This document shows, in pieces, positions 4,283 through 6,000 of a stretch of DNA of 6,000 nt. The notes beneath the pieces were generated by a model. That model made no database searches. It saw nothing but the letters and a program-made list of their open reading frames with translations, and was not told the origin of the DNA. Location: positions 1 through 6,000 of the forward strand of contig JAKPRU010000119.1 of NCBI GenBank assembly GCA_029557025.1, read 5' to 3'. This DNA comes from Candidatus Omnitrophota bacterium (GTDB taxonomy: Bacteria > Hinthialibacterota > Hinthialibacteria > Hinthialibacterales > JAKPRU01). How positions within the stretch are numbered: position 1 is the first letter of the stretch; the number at the start of each line of letters is the position of its first letter. Made by a program: the position numbers and the translations under genes.

Positions 4283-6000
4283 TCAGATCAGCCACAGTTC
4301 ATAAATCGTCCACCAGAATTCCGGGTGGGATTCAGTCAACTCCACACGGATATATCGCGCTCTGAATTCCTCCACATGCCGCCAGTACGAAACCGACGGC
4401 CCGGCATCCCAACCGACCGGCCCCATCTGCCACCACTGGGCGCCATCCTGAGAAACCGAAATCATGGCGCCGTATGGCCGGTCCAGCGTTTTCACACCAT
4501 GGTACATGACAATCCCGCGTATCGGCATGATACGCCCTGTGTCGATCAGAATAAAATCCCCCGGTGTTTGCGGAACACCGCTGGTCCAGTATGTAGGACC
4601 ATACGCGCGGGAACTGATGGAATGATCGTGAAGGCGGGAGATAAAATCCGCCTCGCGATTTGTTGTAACTTTCCATAATCCCTTCCCGTTCGAGGGATGG
4701 CCGATGGGCGGAAGGAACAGCACATCATTCTCGGAATCGACTCGCTCATAGTTCAGATAATGAGGGCCGAACAGCGCGGCCAGTCTCTCGAATGTCACCG
4801 GCTGATATCCGGGATCTTTCAAGTGGTTGAAGTCCATAAACTCATAAGTACGACGGAAAATGTACGCCACGCGATCCGCTGTCGCGGTATCTGCAACAAG
4901 ATGGGGATGGCGGCGGGTAAGAGAATCGATCGCATTGATTCTCATGCCGCTCTCAAATGTGAGCCGTTCCCCCATCCAATCCCGGCCCGTGCTCTGGGTG
5001 GCAAAATCCGCGCCCTGATCGCAGATGGCATGAGAGATACCGGCGCTTTGCAGTGCATCAATCAGCGGCTTATTGTCCGTGCGGAGTGTCACACCGGTCT
5101 TAACCAGGCTGGCGGGCTGGAACAGCAGTTCGCTCCGCGTTGTGCTGCCCGCTGCCCAGACTGCCAGGCAAACACAGACAGCGGCAATTGCGGCAGGACG
5201 GCAATATCTCGAAAGATAGTAAAACGCGGCTCCCCAGACGACAGGCAGTCCGAAATAAATCGGGAGGAAATACCACGGCCAAATCCCGAATGGCGACAGA
5301 ACACCAATCGGCACCGCCAGCACCGAGGGAAGAATCAACAGAAATCGCCCGGGCATACGGTCGCGAACGAGAGCGCGCCAGTCCTCCCGCAGGTAAAACG
5401 GCAACAGAAGCAATCCGGCGGTGGTAATCAAGTAAAGAACACGAGGCAAGTCGTCAAACGGTATCTCCCGCTGATCGTCATAGATCGCGCGCCCGCCCAC
5501 AATAACCGGAAAACACTCATTCAGAAAGCGGTCAAAAAAAGCCCGTTCACCCGCCGCGCGCGGCAGGCCCAATTCACGACCTTTTACGAGAAACGACGTG
5601 CTTTTAGCTTCACTGGTGAGGTCGTGAATGAGATACGGGGGGATTGTCGTGACGAGCAAGACAGACGCAGCCAAGAGGGATATCTTCCAGCGGTTTGATT
5701 TCCGGCACCAGAGTATGAAAAGGAATGACGACAATACCACCGGAGCGCTGAATGGAAGAATATAAAGAGAAACTCCGGTGATAAGTCCCAGCAAGAGGGT
5801 CCAGTAGAGGTCGAAGCGACCGGGACGATGTACTAATGTATACGTAGATACCAGAATAGCCGCGCCCGCGAAGAGGGTTTCCGCATAGCCGAACCAGGCT
5901 TTCAGTGAAATCCACATCAGGAGAACCGGTGAACAGATCAACATCAGGAGAACCGATACCCGATCTGCATTCCGCCCGACGCGCCAATACAGAAACAACA
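4283..6000 (-). CDS. Membrane glycosyltransferase-like protein with C-terminal discoidin domain (5' partial)
   Basis: Only the last 571 or so residues are in the window; the frame is open to the edge, so the start is outside. Numbering from the first full codon at 5998, about nine hydrophobic segments (16-34, 40-56, 66-82, 84-97, 106-122, 187-202, 219-235, 240-262, 267-284) are followed by a soluble region of about 285 residues. This layout, with the ETLFAGAAILV helix and WPWYFLPIYFGLP, fits the GT-C fold (ArnT/PMT or GT39/GT83-like enzymes that use lipid-linked sugars), but the diagnostic acidic first loop is off-window, so the class is inferred. Residues 300-435 are a soluble region with the Rossmann-like piece PLIDALQSAGISHAICD, as in periplasmic tails of such proteins. 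Residues about 440-571 look like an F5/8 type C (discoidin/CBM32) jelly roll: DFILIDTGRIMPIRGIVMYHG, AMISVSQDGAQWWQMG, ARYIRVEL, IYELWLI. It probably faces the periplasm and could bind glycan. Stop TGA at 4283-4285. Confidence 0.75.
   Translation of the reverse strand, partial: LFLYWRVGRNADRVSVLLMLICSPVLLMWISLKAWFGYAETLFAGAAILVSTYTLVHRPGRFDLYWTLLLGLITGVSLYILPFSAPVVLSSFLFILWCRKSNRWKISLLAASVLLVTTIPPYLIHDLTSEAKSTSFLVKGRELGLPRAAGERAFFDRFLNECFPVIVGGRAIYDDQREIPFDDLPRVLYLITTAGLLLLPFYLREDWRALVRDRMPGRFLLILPSVLAVPIGVLSPFGIWPWYFLPIYFGLPVVWGAAFYYLSRYCRPAAIAAVCVCLAVWAAGSTTRSELLFQPASLVKTGVTLRTDNKPLIDALQSAGISHAICDQGADFATQSTGRDWMGERLTFESGMRINAIDSLTRRHPHLVADTATADRVAYIFRRTYEFMDFNHLKDPGYQPVTFERLAALFGPHYLNYERVDSENDVLFLPPIGHPSNGKGLWKVTTNREADFISRLHDHSISSRAYGPTYWTSGVPQTPGDFILIDTGRIMPIRGIVMYHGVKTLDRPYGAMISVSQDGAQWWQMGPVGWDAGPSVSYWRHVEEFRARYIRVELTESHPEFWWTIYELWLI

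Noticed and set aside
4697..5698. Long plus-strand open frame of 333 codons
   Set aside because: It lies wholly antisense to the membrane protein gene, whose product has coherent helices and a recognisable C-terminal domain. The plus-strand product is rich in Arg, Gln and Cys with no fold or motif.

Overview
The window holds four protein-coding genes, two of them cut by the window edges, separated by intergenic stretches rich in small hairpin repeats. Base composition looks moderately GC-rich (judged by eye). The mix of a LarE-type nickel-cofactor enzyme, a Gfo/Idh/MocA oxidoreductase, a NupG-like major facilitator, and a large membrane glycosyltransferase-like protein with a discoidin-type C-terminus suggests a free-living Gram-negative-type bacterium. 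The hairpin repeats resemble ones I associate with Planctomycetes-like or candidate-phylum genomes such as Hydrogenedentes or Sumerlaeota. This assignment is an inference and is not proven by anything in the window.

Layout. (1) Positions 1-1261, plus strand: the 3' part of a gene fusing a LarE sulfur-transferase (PP-loop ATPase, nickel-pincer cofactor synthesis) to a complete C-terminal RNase HI domain. (2) 1262-1370: short convergent gap with a 22-bp direct repeat pair and a G/C-rich hairpin. (3) 1371-2585, minus: 12-TM MFS permease of nucleoside/H+ symporter type. (4) 2586-2787: MFS leader, a strong intrinsic terminator for the upstream oxidoreductase gene, and two small look-alike hairpins. 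(5) 2788-3966, minus: Gfo/Idh/MocA NAD(P)-dependent oxidoreductase. (6) 3967-4282: 316-bp non-coding stretch holding at least two families of dispersed repeat hairpins. (7) 4283-6000, minus: C-terminal part of a polytopic membrane protein, probably a GT-C (ArnT/PMT-like) glycosyltransferase, ending in an F5/8 type C-like (discoidin) domain.

How the genes relate. The three minus-strand genes run in one direction, but a terminator separates the oxidoreductase from the permease and a 316-bp repeat-filled gap separates the glycosyltransferase from the oxidoreductase, so each is probably its own unit. The permease and oxidoreductase could act together in uptake and oxidation of a sugar, cyclitol or nucleoside, but no substrate is indicated by the sequence. 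The larE-RNase H gene is convergent with the permease and is the last gene of its unit.

The most unusual thing here is the LarE-RNase HI fusion: both halves keep their key residues in one uninterrupted frame. No CRISPR array, tRNA, rRNA, transposase or phage gene was seen.
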